This document shows positions 39,343 to 47,768 of a stretch of DNA of 60,901 nt, piece by piece. The notes beneath the pieces were generated by a model that was given only the letters and a program-made list of their open reading frames with translations, had not been told where the DNA came from and ran no database searches. The DNA comes from an uncultured bacterium. GTDB lineage: Bacteria; Bacillota; Clostridia; Oscillospirales; CAG-272. Made by a program: the position numbers and the translations under genes. Numbering within the stretch: the stretch's first letter is position 1; every line of letters starts with the position of its first letter. The stretch spans positions 1 to 60,901 of the forward strand of contig CAMEJM010000010.1 in the NCBI GenBank assembly GCA_945920215.1, given 5' to 3'.

Positions 39343-39371
39343 ATTGTAGCACGTTTTCGCTTCCCTCGCAA
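39343..39371 (-). promoter_or_regulatory. nnrD promoter
   Basis: On the minus strand TTGCGA (39366-39371), 17-base spacer, TACAAT (39343-39348). Confidence 0.7.
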
Positions 39372-39422
39372 GTAGGCGGCGCGCACCCGCGAAAGAGGGG
39401 AGATTCGGTCGCACGGCGGGGT

Positions 39423-39451
39423 TTGACTTTTTGCCCGCAAACTGCTATCAT
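39423..39451 (+). promoter_or_regulatory. Promoter of the first small lipoprotein
   Basis: TTGACT (39423-39428), 17-base spacer, TATCAT (39446-39451). Confidence 0.7.
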
Positions 39452-39519
39452 CTGTGTTAGTACCGGCAGGCGGCACTCCCTCCGCCCGCCCGGATTCCAA
39501 GCCAATATAGAGGAAACTC

Positions 39520-39870
39520 ATGAAACGATTTGTGTTCCGCATTGCCGCCGCCCTGCTGCTGCTCTCCCTGACTCTTTCCCTGCTCTGCTCCTGCGCCGGG
39601 CTCTCCGGCAAATATGAGCTGCGCGCGGGCGATACCGCCGCTCTGACCCTCTGTTTCCGTCAAAACGGGAAACTGCGCATTTACCGCGGCAGAAAGGAGC
39701 ACGGTGACAAACCCGTTTCGGTACTCTTCTATCAAATCAAGGACGGTCTGTTTTACTCATGGGAAGAGGACGGAGGGGAGCAGAACGCCGTGGGCAGTCC
39801 CTTTTCCGAAGGAGAAGACGAAAGCGGTGCCTATGTTCAGATAGGAGAGGATCGGTATTACAAGGCGTGA
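39520..39870 (+). CDS. Small lipoprotein, paralogue 1
   Basis: A 116-residue protein with a lipoprotein signal (hydrophobic core, LLCSC, Cys near residue 25) and a short beta-rich domain: SGKYELRAGDTAAL, FRQNGKLRIYRGRKE, FYQIKDGLFYSWEEDGG, and the end GAYVQIGEDRYYKA. It aligns end to end by eye with the next gene, so the pair arose by duplication. The layout (KYE, F...NGK, FYKI.D..Y.W, YIEIG..KYYK) suggests a single small barrel. Function unknown, location the outer face of the membrane. Confidence 0.75.
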   Translation: MKRFVFRIAAALLLLSLTLSLLCSCAGLSGKYELRAGDTAALTLCFRQNGKLRIYRGRKEHGDKPVSVLFYQIKDGLFYSWEEDGGEQNAVGSPFSEGEDESGAYVQIGEDRYYKA

Positions 39871-39966
39871 CAGTCGCCTACGGCACCCGCCTGTCGCTTG
39901 CGTGCAATGACGCCGGATTGCGCGGCGCGCCTGCCCTACGTTCCTTTCCGCCTTGCCCGTATGCCC

Positions 39967-39991
39967 TCCGAAATCCTTTCGGAATTTATTT
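39967..39991 (+). terminator. Weak terminator after lipoprotein 1
   Basis: TCCGAAA/TTTCGGA stem with TCC loop followed by ATTTATTT. Confidence 0.5.
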
Positions 39992-39999
39992 GACTGTTG

Positions 40000-40028
40000 T
40001 TGACATTTCTTATGGCGGTGACTATAAT
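40000..40028 (+). promoter_or_regulatory. Consensus promoter of lipoprotein 2
   Basis: TTGACA (40000-40005), 17-base spacer, TATAAT (40023-40028): a perfect sigma-A promoter, suggesting high expression of this copy. Confidence 0.9.
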
Positions 40029-40069
40029 AATTATGGTGATTAACCAAATTACAAAAGGAGAAAGACAAA

Positions 40070-40408
40070 ATGAAAAACGCACTGAAGATCGTAGCCGTTG
40101 TTTTGGTGGTCGCAACCTTAGCTGTCATGCTGGTATCCTGCTCCAAGATGTCCGGTACATACGAATCTGCGCTCGGCTCCAATACCCTCGTGTTCAAAAT
40201 GAACGGTAAGGTGGAAATCTATGCCGGCGAGAAAGAAAAGGACGAAGAACCTATCGAAACCCTGTTCTACAAGATTAAAGACGACAAGTATTATACTTGG
40301 AGCGACAAGGAAAAAGAGGATGAAGCTGAAGGCGTTTCTTTCAAAAAGGGAGAGGACGCCAACGGCTCTTACATCGAAATCGGCGTTTTGAAATACTACA
40401 AAAAGTAA
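40070..40408 (+). CDS. Small lipoprotein, paralogue 2
   Basis: A 112-residue lipoprotein (signal ending MLVSC, Cys near residue 24) paralogous to the gene just upstream. It shares SGTYE/SGKYE, NGKVEIY/NGKLRIY, TLFYKIKDDKYYTW/VLFYQIKDGLFYSW and the GSYIEIG...YYK end. The middle is Lys/Glu-rich (KEKDEE, KEKEDEAEG). AAAAGGAG precedes the ATG, and the promoter is a perfect consensus, unlike that of its sister. No known function; a membrane-anchored cell-envelope protein. Confidence 0.78.
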   Translation: MKNALKIVAVVLVVATLAVMLVSCSKMSGTYESALGSNTLVFKMNGKVEIYAGEKEKDEEPIETLFYKIKDDKYYTWSDKEKEDEAEGVSFKKGEDANGSYIEIGVLKYYKK

Positions 40409-40418
40409 GTTTTTCAAA

Positions 40419-40447
40419 CAAAAAGACACCCTCGCGGGTGCCTTTTT
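40419..40447. terminator. Bidirectional terminator between lipoprotein 2 and mscL
   Basis: CACCC/GGGTG stem around TCGC, extended by A-rich and T-rich flanks so that a T run follows on both strands. It serves the convergent mscL gene as well. Confidence 0.85.
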
Positions 40448-40492
40448 GTTTTTGTGCGGGTTTTGTAAAGGAAAGAAGCGCGCCCCTGTCCC

Positions 40493-41101
40493 TTACTGTT
40501 TCATACCGGCGGCAATCTTCTCAAGCAGCTCGGTCTGCTTCTGCACATTGAGGTAGAACTGCTTTTCCGTCTCGGCTTTCTCTTGTGCGGCTTTCGCCTC
40601 GGCTTCCGCTTTTTCTGCGGCTGCCTTTGCTTCCGCCTCGGCTTTTGCCTTTTCCTCTGCGGCTTTGGCTTCCGCTTCACGCTTTGCGGCGGCGTTCTTT
40701 TCCTCATGGATCACATGTTCCATGCGCGTATGCAGCTTGGTGATCACACGCAGAATGGTGAACAGAACCAAGGCAATCAGCAGGAAATTGATAATCGCGT
40801 TGATGAACGCACCCCAGTCGATGTAAATGGATTGCGTCAGGTCGGGGGTGCCGTCCGGAGCATTGACGCGGGAGAGAAAGGTATACACCTCGCTCAGGGA
40901 ATCCTTGCCCAATATGCCGGCGAGGATCCAGTTGATGATGGGCTTGAGGATATTGTTGCTCAGCGCGGTAATGATTGCAGTGAACGCGCCGCCGACAATC
41001 ACGCCGACCGCCATGTCGAGGATGTTGCCACGAGTGATAAATGCCTTGAAGTCAGACCAAAAGGTATTCTTTTTCTTTTCCTTGTTTTTATTATCTGCCA
41101 T
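40493..41101 (-). CDS. mscL: Large-conductance mechanosensitive channel MscL, long tail
   Basis: Pore-forming channel that opens under membrane tension. The first 135 residues are typical MscL: amphipathic N terminus, FKAFITRGNILDMAVGVIVGGAF (TM1), a periplasmic loop, then WGAFINAIINFLLIALVLF (TM2). Unlike the usual 130-150 aa channel, it continues for about 65 residues as an Ala/Glu/Lys coiled coil (KREAEAKAAEEKAKAEAEAK type) ending in a hydrophobic TELLEKIAAGM. GGAGGT precedes the ATG. The tail would extend the pentameric C-terminal bundle. Confidence 0.93.
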   Translation of the reverse strand: MADNKNKEKKKNTFWSDFKAFITRGNILDMAVGVIVGGAFTAIITALSNNILKPIINWILAGILGKDSLSEVYTFLSRVNAPDGTPDLTQSIYIDWGAFINAIINFLLIALVLFTILRVITKLHTRMEHVIHEEKNAAAKREAEAKAAEEKAKAEAEAKAAAEKAEAEAKAAQEKAETEKQFYLNVQKQTELLEKIAAGMKQ

Positions 41102-41140
41102 AAAAACCTCCGTGTTTGCCGCTTTGCGGCATCTGTCTCT

Positions 41141-41169
41141 ATTGTAGTATTCCGATACCCGCCTGTCAA
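41141..41169 (-). promoter_or_regulatory. mscL promoter
   Basis: On the minus strand TTGACA (41164-41169), 17-base spacer, TACAAT (41141-41146). Confidence 0.85.
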
Positions 41170-41262
41170 GCCCGCAGTTGCTCCCTTTCGCTTCAAAATT
41201 GCGCTTTTTCGACCGTTTTCGGGAAGCGCCTCAAAAAAATTTGAGAAAATTTGAAAAAGGCA

Positions 41263-41291
41263 TTGGCAAACCGGAAATCGTATGTTATGAT
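41263..41291 (+). promoter_or_regulatory. Promoter of the amino-acid ABC transporter operon
   Basis: TTGGCA (41263-41268), 17-base spacer, TATGAT (41286-41291). Confidence 0.75.
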
Positions 41292-41365
41292 AGTGTCGCT
41301 TTATTGAGGAAACTTTAGCAAGTTAAAGTGTTAAAACATAAAATGATACATAAGGAGTACCCGTC

Positions 41366-42211
41366 ATGAAAAGAATTCTCACCATTGCCCTCTGTGCGCT
41401 TCTGATTTGCGCCACCGCTCTCACCCTTGCCTCCTGCGGTCAGAAGACCAAATTCGGAAAGAAATACGTAGCCGCAGATTCCATGGTCGACGTGCTGTTG
41501 CAGCTCAACGCCAACACCATTGACGTCGGCGTCATGGACAGCATCATGGCTTCCTACTACATGAGCCAGGACAGCACCTATGCAAACAACCTGATGATCG
41601 TCCCGAATCTGACCCTTGCCGAAGAACAGTACGGCATTGCCGCACGCAAGAACAGCGGTCTGATCAAGAAAATCAACGAACAGCTGATCGCCCTGACCAA
41701 GGACGGCACCGTCAAAGCGATTGCAGACAAATACGGTCTGGCAAACGACGTCTGCATTGACGTAAACGCAACCGTCGCTCCTCTCACGGAAGCCGAGCAG
41801 GTTGACTGGAATTACATTGTCGGTCAAGGCAAGGTCATCATCGGTTACACCGACTTCAAGCCGATTGCTTACACCGAAAACGGCATTCTGACCGGCTTTG
41901 ACATTGAACTGGCGCGCAAGGTCTGCGAGAAACTGGGGCTGGAAGCTGACTTCCAGATCATCGAGTGGTCTCAGAAAGAAGCAATGCTGTCCGCAAAGAC
42001 GATCGACTGCATCTGGAATGCCCTGACCATCACCGACGAGCGCAAAGCCGCCATGGAGATCTCCATGCCTTACATGAACAACAAGCAGGTTGCCGTCATC
42101 CGCAAGGCTGACAAGGACCTCTACACCACCACCGACAGCATGAGCGCTGCCATCATCGGTGCGGAAGCCGGCTCCGCGGGCGAAGAATGCGTCATTGACA
42201 CAGCGGAATAA
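41366..42211 (+). CDS. Amino-acid ABC transporter binding lipoprotein, segments permuted
   Basis: Lipoprotein (281 aa; signal ending LASC, Cys24) of the polar amino-acid binding family, but with its parts in swapped order. Residues 30-128 (GKKYVAADSMVDVLLQL to ADKYGL) match what is normally the C-terminal part, and 134-277 (VDWNYIVGQGKVIIGYTDF through GFDIELARKVCEKLGL to GAEAGSAGEECV) match what is normally the N-terminal part. All pieces of one binding protein appear present once. AAGGAG precedes the ATG; nine bases separate it from the permease gene. A natural circular permutation would still fold if the normal termini can be bridged by residues 125-140. A scrambled assembly is the main alternative. 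Confidence 0.8.
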   Translation: MKRILTIALCALLICATALTLASCGQKTKFGKKYVAADSMVDVLLQLNANTIDVGVMDSIMASYYMSQDSTYANNLMIVPNLTLAEEQYGIAARKNSGLIKKINEQLIALTKDGTVKAIADKYGLANDVCIDVNATVAPLTEAEQVDWNYIVGQGKVIIGYTDFKPIAYTENGILTGFDIELARKVCEKLGLEADFQIIEWSQKEAMLSAKTIDCIWNALTITDERKAAMEISMPYMNNKQVAVIRKADKDLYTTTDSMSAAIIGAEAGSAGEECVIDTAE

Positions 42212-42220
42212 TCGAGAGTC

Positions 42221-42877
42221 ATGAGCTTCGCTTCTGCAACTTTACAGCTGCTGGAGGGCTTTGGGTACACCCTTGCCCTCTTCTGCATTACTCTTGTGCT
42301 TTCCCTGCCGCTCGGGCTTCTCGTCTCGTTCGGCTCCATGTCACGCTTTAAGCCCCTGTCCTATCTGACACGGGGCTTTGTGTGGGTGATCCGGGGCACG
42401 CCTCTGATGCTCCAGATCATCGTTTTCAGCTTTGGTCCCGGTCTGTGGCTGGGGATCCCGATCCGCACCACGTTCGCCAAACTGATGTGCGTATGCGTGG
42501 CGTTCATCATCAATTACGCCTGCTATTTCTCGGAAATCTACCGCGGCGGTATCCAGTCCGTCCCGCAAGGGCAGCAGGAAGCGGGGCTTGTCCTCGGTAT
42601 GACGCGCCGTGAGATTTTCTCGCACGTCGTTCTCCTGCAGGTCATCAAGCGCGTGGTCGCCCCCATGTCCAATGAAATCATCACGCTTGTCAAGGATACC
42701 TCTCTTGCCAGCGTGGTCATCTCCGTGGACATTATCTTTGTGGCGAAACAGCTTGTCAACCGCTACGTTATTCTGTGGCCGCTGTTCTATGCCGGACTGT
42801 TCTACCTGCTTTTCAACGGGCTTCTGACCGTTCTGCTCGGCAAGCTGGAGAAGAAGCTCGGATATTTCAAGGTTTAA
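42221..42877 (+). CDS. Amino-acid ABC transporter permease
   Basis: Inner-membrane subunit (218 aa) of the His/Glu/Gln/Arg uptake class, with about five membrane helices. The start ATLQLLEGFGYTLALFCIT and VWVIRGTPLMLQI are family hallmarks; the EAA loop that touches the ATPase reads QEAGLVLGMTRREIFSHVVLLQ in part. It lies between the binding protein and ATPase genes in a three-gene importer operon. No ribosome-binding site is strong (CGAGAG), suggesting coupled translation. Confidence 0.92.
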   Translation: MSFASATLQLLEGFGYTLALFCITLVLSLPLGLLVSFGSMSRFKPLSYLTRGFVWVIRGTPLMLQIIVFSFGPGLWLGIPIRTTFAKLMCVCVAFIINYACYFSEIYRGGIQSVPQGQQEAGLVLGMTRREIFSHVVLLQVIKRVVAPMSNEIITLVKDTSLASVVISVDIIFVAKQLVNRYVILWPLFYAGLFYLLFNGLLTVLLGKLEKKLGYFKV

Positions 42878-42890
42878 GGAGGCAGCAGAC

Positions 42891-43691
42891 ATGGCATTTC
42901 TGGAAATCAAGGGCTTCCGCAAGAGCTTCGGCGAAACCTGCGTGCTCAACGACATCAGTCTGACGCTCGAGCGCGGCGAGGTGCTTGCCATCATCGGCTC
43001 CTCCGGGAGCGGAAAAACCACCCTGCTCCGCTGCATGAACTTCCTTGAAACACCCGACGAGGGGGTCATGACCCTGAACGGGCAGACCCTGCTGGACTGC
43101 TCCGACGGGCGCGCGGTATCCGAGGCGGAATACCGTGAAAAGCGCCTGCACTTCGGGCTTGTTTTTCAGGCGTTTCACCTGTTCCCGCAGTATACCGTAC
43201 AGCGCAATATCACCCTTGCGCCCTCCCTGCGCGCCAAAGAGGATTACAAGAAGAAGCTGATCGACAAGAGCGCCTACGTGCAGCGCCTTGCGGATATTGA
43301 AGCCCACGCCGCTTCCCTGATTGCCCGCGTGGGTCTGACCGGCAAGGAAAACGCCTACCCGTGCGAGCTGTCCGGCGGGCAGTGTCAGCGGGTTGCCATC
43401 GCGCGCGCGCTGGCGCAGAACCCGGATATTCTCTGCTTTGACGAACCCACCTCCGCCCTCGACCCGGAGCTGACAAACGAGGTGCTCAAGGTCATTCGCG
43501 GTCTGAAATCCACCGATTCCACCATGATCGTCGTCACCCACGAAATGGAATTTGCCCGCAACGTCGCGGACAAGGTGATCTATATGGCGAACGGGATTAT
43601 TGAGGAGGCGGGCACGCCGGAAGAGGTGTTCGGCAACCCCAAGAGCCCGCTGACAAAGGCTTTTTTAACGCAGGCGTTTGAGAAAATCTGA
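42891..43691 (+). CDS. Amino-acid ABC transporter ATPase (GlnQ class)
   Basis: ATPase subunit (266 aa) with Walker A GSSGSGKTT (near residue 34), VFQAFHLFPQYT Q-loop region, signature LSGGQCQRVAIARAL, Walker B ILCFDEPTSALDPEL and the H-loop VTHEMEFAR. This ordering is that of GlnQ/GltL polar amino-acid importers. AAGGAGG precedes the ATG. An insertion around residues 75-95 (SDGRAVSEAEYREKRLHFG) is common in clostridial members. Last gene of the operon. Confidence 0.93.
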   Translation: MAFLEIKGFRKSFGETCVLNDISLTLERGEVLAIIGSSGSGKTTLLRCMNFLETPDEGVMTLNGQTLLDCSDGRAVSEAEYREKRLHFGLVFQAFHLFPQYTVQRNITLAPSLRAKEDYKKKLIDKSAYVQRLADIEAHAASLIARVGLTGKENAYPCELSGGQCQRVAIARALAQNPDILCFDEPTSALDPELTNEVLKVIRGLKSTDSTMIVVTHEMEFARNVADKVIYMANGIIEEAGTPEEVFGNPKSPLTKAFLTQAFEKI

Positions 43692-43751
43692 TGTCCCGCC
43701 CGCGTATTTCCGCGGAAATGATCCCACAGTCAACCGTGAGTATTCCATCAA

Positions 43752-43792
43752 AAAACGGAAGAAGCGTTTTTGCTTTCTTCCGTTTTCTTTTT
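43752..43792 (+). terminator. Terminator of the amino-acid ABC operon
   Basis: AAAACGGAAGAA pairs with TTCTTCCGTTTT, extended inward by GC/GC with one bulge; CTTTTTA follows. Confidence 0.85.
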
Positions 43793-43886
43793 ATCGTTTG
43801 CTCGGTCCGTGCCTCTCCTATTGACGGCGAGGAGCCGTATTCGCACGGCGCCGCAGCTTTCCGGTGGGGGGCGGAGCAGAGCGGGC

Positions 43887-44420
43887 TCACAGCGGCAGCG
43901 GCTCGCCCGGGTGGTCGTGCAGGAAGCGGGCGATAGACGTGTTCTTATACAGTCCCTCTCCCGTCACCTCGCGCAGAACCCGAATCTCCGGCGGGAGCCC
44001 AAAGGCTTCGTCCTCACTCTGCAACTCCACCTCCAGAACGGCGGTATCCTGCCAGAACGGGTACACGTCGATTTCAAGCGTATGCCCCGCGTAAGGAATG
44101 CGGTAGCGGCACTTGTGGACGGTCTCGCTGTCCGGGCGCGCCTCCGAGAGGGCGGCTTGGTATTCCGTCTCGGTCAGCTCCCGCTCCTGCTCGGTGCAGG
44201 TCATGGCGGTGCGGCGGGTCTTGACCGTCATGGTATAGGTCACGTTGCCGCCGCACTCGGTCCGCCGCACGCGGCGGCTTCCCTCTCCCGCGTGGGTCAG
44301 ATACGTCTGCGCGATCTCCCACTTCGTTGCCCCCGCCCCTCCGAGATACGCGCCGGAGGGCATGGCAATCAGAAATTTGCGTTCAATTTCGAGCGGCACG
44401 GAGTCCGTCACGGGGCTCAC
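43887..44420 (-). CDS. CYTH domain protein
   Basis: CYTH-superfamily protein (177 aa) with the defining ExExK motif as LEIERKFLI near the N terminus, basic strands RRVRRTECGG and YTMTVKTRR, and acidic ELQSEDEAF near the end. The family binds triphosphate groups in a tunnel with metal ions; bacterial members are mostly inorganic triphosphatases or adenylate cyclases. The GTG start overlaps the rhamnosidase stop by 4 bases, so it is made from the same mRNA. Why a triphosphatase sits with a rhamnosidase is unclear. Confidence 0.85.
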   Translation of the reverse strand: MSPVTDSVPLEIERKFLIAMPSGAYLGGAGATKWEIAQTYLTHAGEGSRRVRRTECGGNVTYTMTVKTRRTAMTCTEQERELTETEYQAALSEARPDSETVHKCRYRIPYAGHTLEIDVYPFWQDTAVLEVELQSEDEAFGLPPEIRVLREVTGEGLYKNTSIARFLHDHPGEPLPL

Positions 44421-46936
44421 CTGATTTCGTATCTGCCGGCGGGCAGTTCAAATTCCGCTGTATAGTCGTATTTGCAGCCGCATAGCTCGCCAATACGGTA
44501 TGTCACGCCGTTGACCGTCACCGTCTCGCGCTCCGGCGCCGGGGCGCGGTTTTGCAACAGCGGGAAGCGCACCGTGGCGGTCATGCCCTCCGGCACCGCG
44601 CAGTGCCAGACATACTCGCCGTTTTCGTATTCCCATGCGCTTTCCAGTCTGCCGTGGATGCTCTCGTAATAAGCGCTCACGCGCAGAATCGGCATTTGCC
44701 CGGCGGGCAGCTCCTCCCCTGTGCGCAGGTCGGGGTGCGGCGCCAAAATCGCGTGCGCGAAGCCGGGGATCTCCTCATCCGGCACAATTCCCGCCGCCCC
44801 GGAGTAAAGCCACTCCAGCACCGCGCCGTAAGCGTAATGGTTAAAGGAATTCATGCTGACGTCCCCGAAGCCGCGCTCCCGCGTATAGGAATTCCAGCGC
44901 TCCCATACCGTGGTCGCCCCCTGTCTGACAGAATACAGCCAAGAGGGGTCGCGGGTCTGAAGCAACAGCGAATAAACGAGGTCGTCCCGTCCGATCTGCG
45001 AAAGGGTCTGCGCCAGGATCCCCGTGCCGATAAAGCCGGTGGAAAGGGTGTAGTCGTTCTCTTTGATTTTCTCGCACAGCGCCTTTGCCGCAAGGTCATA
45101 CGCCTCCCCCTCCAGGAGGTGGCAGTAGAGCGCCAGCAGATAGCCGGTTTGTGTTTGGACAGTCAGGGTATCGCCGTCCATGTAGCGTCTGCGGAAGCTG
45201 TCGCGGAGTTTCTCAAACAGGGCGTGATAATGCCCTGCGCGCTTGTCGAAGCGGTCGCCTGCGTGGTCGGAGAGAATCCGGCTGTACTTCTCCATCAGAT
45301 AGGCGTCATAGGCGTAATAGCACACTGCGATGTAGCGCTTATCCGTCACCTCGTAGCACAGCCAGTCGCCGTAGGCGACCCGCCCGCCGTCCTCGCCGTA
45401 CTGCGCGAGGTACTCCATATAGGCTTCCATGGAATCGTAATGCTCCCGCATCACCTCGGTATCGCCGTACATACGCCACAGGCGGTCGGGAATGATCACC
45501 GCGGCGTCTCCCCACCCGGCATTGCCGGAGAAGCCGTTGTCCAGCACATGGGGAATGACGTCGGCATACGCGCCGCCGAGCAGCTTCTGCGAATCCCGCG
45601 CGTCCTGCAGCCATTTGCGCATAAAGCCGCGGACATCGCACAGATACGCCGCCGCGCCGCAGAAGATATGCGTGTCGCCCGTCCAGCCGAGGCGCTCGTC
45701 ACGTTGCGGGCAGTCTGTGGGAATATGGAGATAGTTGGAGCGCCTGCCCCACTTGACATTGGAAATAAAACGGTTGACCTCCGCGTTGTCGGTAGTAATG
45801 TCGGATACCTCCGGGAGAAGCGAGGTCAACACCTGTCCCTGCACGTTCAGAATCTCTGCGGTTTCACTCACGGTCAGCTCCACATAGCGGAAGCCCCAGA
45901 ACGAGAAGAGAGGTTCAAAGCGTTCGGGCGCGCCGCCGCGCGCCACATATTCCAGAGTGGCTTTCGCACTGCGGTAGTTCTGCACGTAGAGGGTACCCGC
46001 CGCACCGTCGTTTCCGCGCGCGGCACTGCCGGAATCGTTGAGCATCTCGGCAAACAGGAAGCGGATTTCGGTCCCTTGCGGGGCGCTCACCTCCAAGAGG
46101 GGTCTTCCCACCATGTTCTGCCCCATGTCGAGGATCAGATGTTCTCCGGGGCGCAGGGTGACGCACTCACAACCCGCCCCCACCCGCTTCATGCGCGGCA
46201 CGATCGCACCGTATTCGGTGCCGTTGTCCTCGATTTTGCTCCATAGCACCGCGCTCTGCGGCAAGCGCGTCAGATCGGCGCGGAGCCGTACGGGAGGACC
46301 CAAACGCGGCTCCGCCTTGCCCTGATAGTCTTTATAAACGGCGGCGTTGCTCCATGCGTAGGGCGCATACGGCTCCCACGGATAGGCAAGGCGCGCGTCG
46401 GTGCGCTCCCCGTCGTAAATGTCGGCAAAAAGGGTGGGACCGCAGACCGCGCATTCCCACGTTTCATTTGTGGAAAGAGTTTCCGTACGGCCGTCCACGT
46501 ATGTCAGCGCCAGCTCCGCCGCAAAGCAGAGAGGACCGAGTCCGTAGGCGCCGAACGAAATATGTCCGCTCCACCACCCCGGCGCCACAACGGCAATCAG
46601 GGTGTTCTCCGCACGCAGATACGGCGTCAGATCATAGCGGTAAGTAAATACGCGACGGCGGTAATCGGTCACGCCGGGCTTCAGCTCATCATATACGGTG
46701 CCTGCCGCCCCGGGGATTCCCACGCGCTCCCCGTTGCAGTACAACTCAAAAATGCCGAGCGCCGTCGCCTCGACAAAAGCCGCCTGCGGCTTTTCGGGAC
46801 AGCGGAACACATAGCGGAAGCAGGGCAAGCCCTCCCCTGCGTCCAGTCTGTCCTCTCTTGTATGGCAGGGACCCTGCCAAGGCTGACGGTAGGGCGGAAG
46901 CCGATAGGCGGGGCAAGTGATAAAAGTTGCATTCAT
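44417..46936 (-). CDS. Alpha-L-rhamnosidase, GH78
   Basis: Cytoplasmic glycoside hydrolase (839 aa) that removes terminal L-rhamnose from glycans or plant glycosides. N-terminal beta domains (about 1-330) precede an alpha/alpha barrel beginning near residue 390 with HIPTDCPQRDERLGWTGD, which holds the catalytic acid region of GH78, and a C-terminal beta sandwich. There is no signal peptide, so substrates must be imported first. AAAGAGG precedes the ATG. It is the middle gene of an LRR lipoprotein-GH78-CYTH operon; no rhamnose catabolic genes adjoin. Confidence 0.9.
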   Translation of the reverse strand: MNATFITCPAYRLPPYRQPWQGPCHTREDRLDAGEGLPCFRYVFRCPEKPQAAFVEATALGIFELYCNGERVGIPGAAGTVYDELKPGVTDYRRRVFTYRYDLTPYLRAENTLIAVVAPGWWSGHISFGAYGLGPLCFAAELALTYVDGRTETLSTNETWECAVCGPTLFADIYDGERTDARLAYPWEPYAPYAWSNAAVYKDYQGKAEPRLGPPVRLRADLTRLPQSAVLWSKIEDNGTEYGAIVPRMKRVGAGCECVTLRPGEHLILDMGQNMVGRPLLEVSAPQGTEIRFLFAEMLNDSGSAARGNDGAAGTLYVQNYRSAKATLEYVARGGAPERFEPLFSFWGFRYVELTVSETAEILNVQGQVLTSLLPEVSDITTDNAEVNRFISNVKWGRRSNYLHIPTDCPQRDERLGWTGDTHIFCGAAAYLCDVRGFMRKWLQDARDSQKLLGGAYADVIPHVLDNGFSGNAGWGDAAVIIPDRLWRMYGDTEVMREHYDSMEAYMEYLAQYGEDGGRVAYGDWLCYEVTDKRYIAVCYYAYDAYLMEKYSRILSDHAGDRFDKRAGHYHALFEKLRDSFRRRYMDGDTLTVQTQTGYLLALYCHLLEGEAYDLAAKALCEKIKENDYTLSTGFIGTGILAQTLSQIGRDDLVYSLLLQTRDPSWLYSVRQGATTVWERWNSYTRERGFGDVSMNSFNHYAYGAVLEWLYSGAAGIVPDEEIPGFAHAILAPHPDLRTGEELPAGQMPILRVSAYYESIHGRLESAWEYENGEYVWHCAVPEGMTATVRFPLLQNRAPAPERETVTVNGVTYRIGELCGCKYDYTAEFELPAGRYEIR

Positions 46937-46987
46937 ACGTCGATCCTCTTTCCGTTGTCGCTTTCATGCGGTGGTCGAGCGGTTCCG

Positions 46988-47614
46988 TCACTGCCAGAGC
47001 CTGACGGTGCCGTTGCTGTCATAATACCAGTAATACCCGCTTTGCGTGGGTCGGCGCGCGCTGTAATAATACAGCGTGCCACCCATGGTCAGAGCCGAAT
47101 TGGAGCTGCCGACGCTGATTTTCTTCCATGTTTCGGCGGTGCCGCGCCAAAACGCATATCTGAGCGCCGTGCAGGCGTTGAAGGCTCCGTCCCCCACCTT
47201 TGTCAGGGATGAACCGAGATAGATCTGTTTGAGGGAGCTGCACCCCGCGAACGCGTACATACCGATTTCCGTTACCCCCTCCGGCAGGTTCACGGTGGTC
47301 AGGGCGGTGCAATCCTTGAACGCATAGGCGCCGATCCGGGTGATGCCCGAGGGCAATTCCACGCCTTTCAGAGTGTCTTTCCCCTGAAAGGCATATCCGG
47401 CGATTTCCGTCACCGGCGTTCCGTCCGGGGCGCTCTCCGGGATCCTGATCTGTTCGTCCTCGCAGGTGCCCGGTCCCGTCACGGCGCTGACCTCGCCCAT
47501 TCTCCTGTATTCCAAGCCCTCAGAATACGTTTCGGGGTCAGGCTTTTTCCCGCAGGATACCAGACACGCCGCAAGCAATAACGCCAAAAGGGCGGCGATA
47601 CTTCTTCGATACAT
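46988..47614 (-). CDS. BspA-type leucine-rich repeat lipoprotein
   Basis: Surface lipoprotein (208 aa; signal ending CLVSC, Cys21). Four LRR_5-type repeats follow, with the pattern ELPSGITRIGAYAFKDCTAL, NLPEGVTEIGMYAFAGCSSL and YLGSSLTKVGDGAFNACTAL, then a C-terminal WYYDSNGTVRLWQ tail. BspA-like proteins mediate binding to host or bacterial surfaces in some species; the ligand here is unknown. GCGAGGA precedes the ATG. It heads the operon with the rhamnosidase 51 bases downstream. Confidence 0.88.
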   Translation of the reverse strand: MYRRSIAALLALLLAACLVSCGKKPDPETYSEGLEYRRMGEVSAVTGPGTCEDEQIRIPESAPDGTPVTEIAGYAFQGKDTLKGVELPSGITRIGAYAFKDCTALTTVNLPEGVTEIGMYAFAGCSSLKQIYLGSSLTKVGDGAFNACTALRYAFWRGTAETWKKISVGSSNSALTMGGTLYYYSARRPTQSGYYWYYDSNGTVRLWQ

Positions 47615-47655
47615 ACCGTTTCCTCGCTTTTTCGGCTGTTCTCCGTTTTATCTGT

Positions 47656-47684
47656 ATTGTAACACAGCGCTTTTTGATTTACAA
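47656..47684 (-). promoter_or_regulatory. Promoter of the LRR-rhamnosidase-CYTH operon
   Basis: On the minus strand TTGTAA (47679-47684), 17-base spacer, TACAAT (47656-47661). Confidence 0.75.
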
Positions 47685-47768
47685 CGCCGATTCGGATATT
47701 TATCAAATATTTAATTTTTACCGTGCGCATACGTGAGAAAACGAACAAGCGAAGCAGAGAAAATACAA

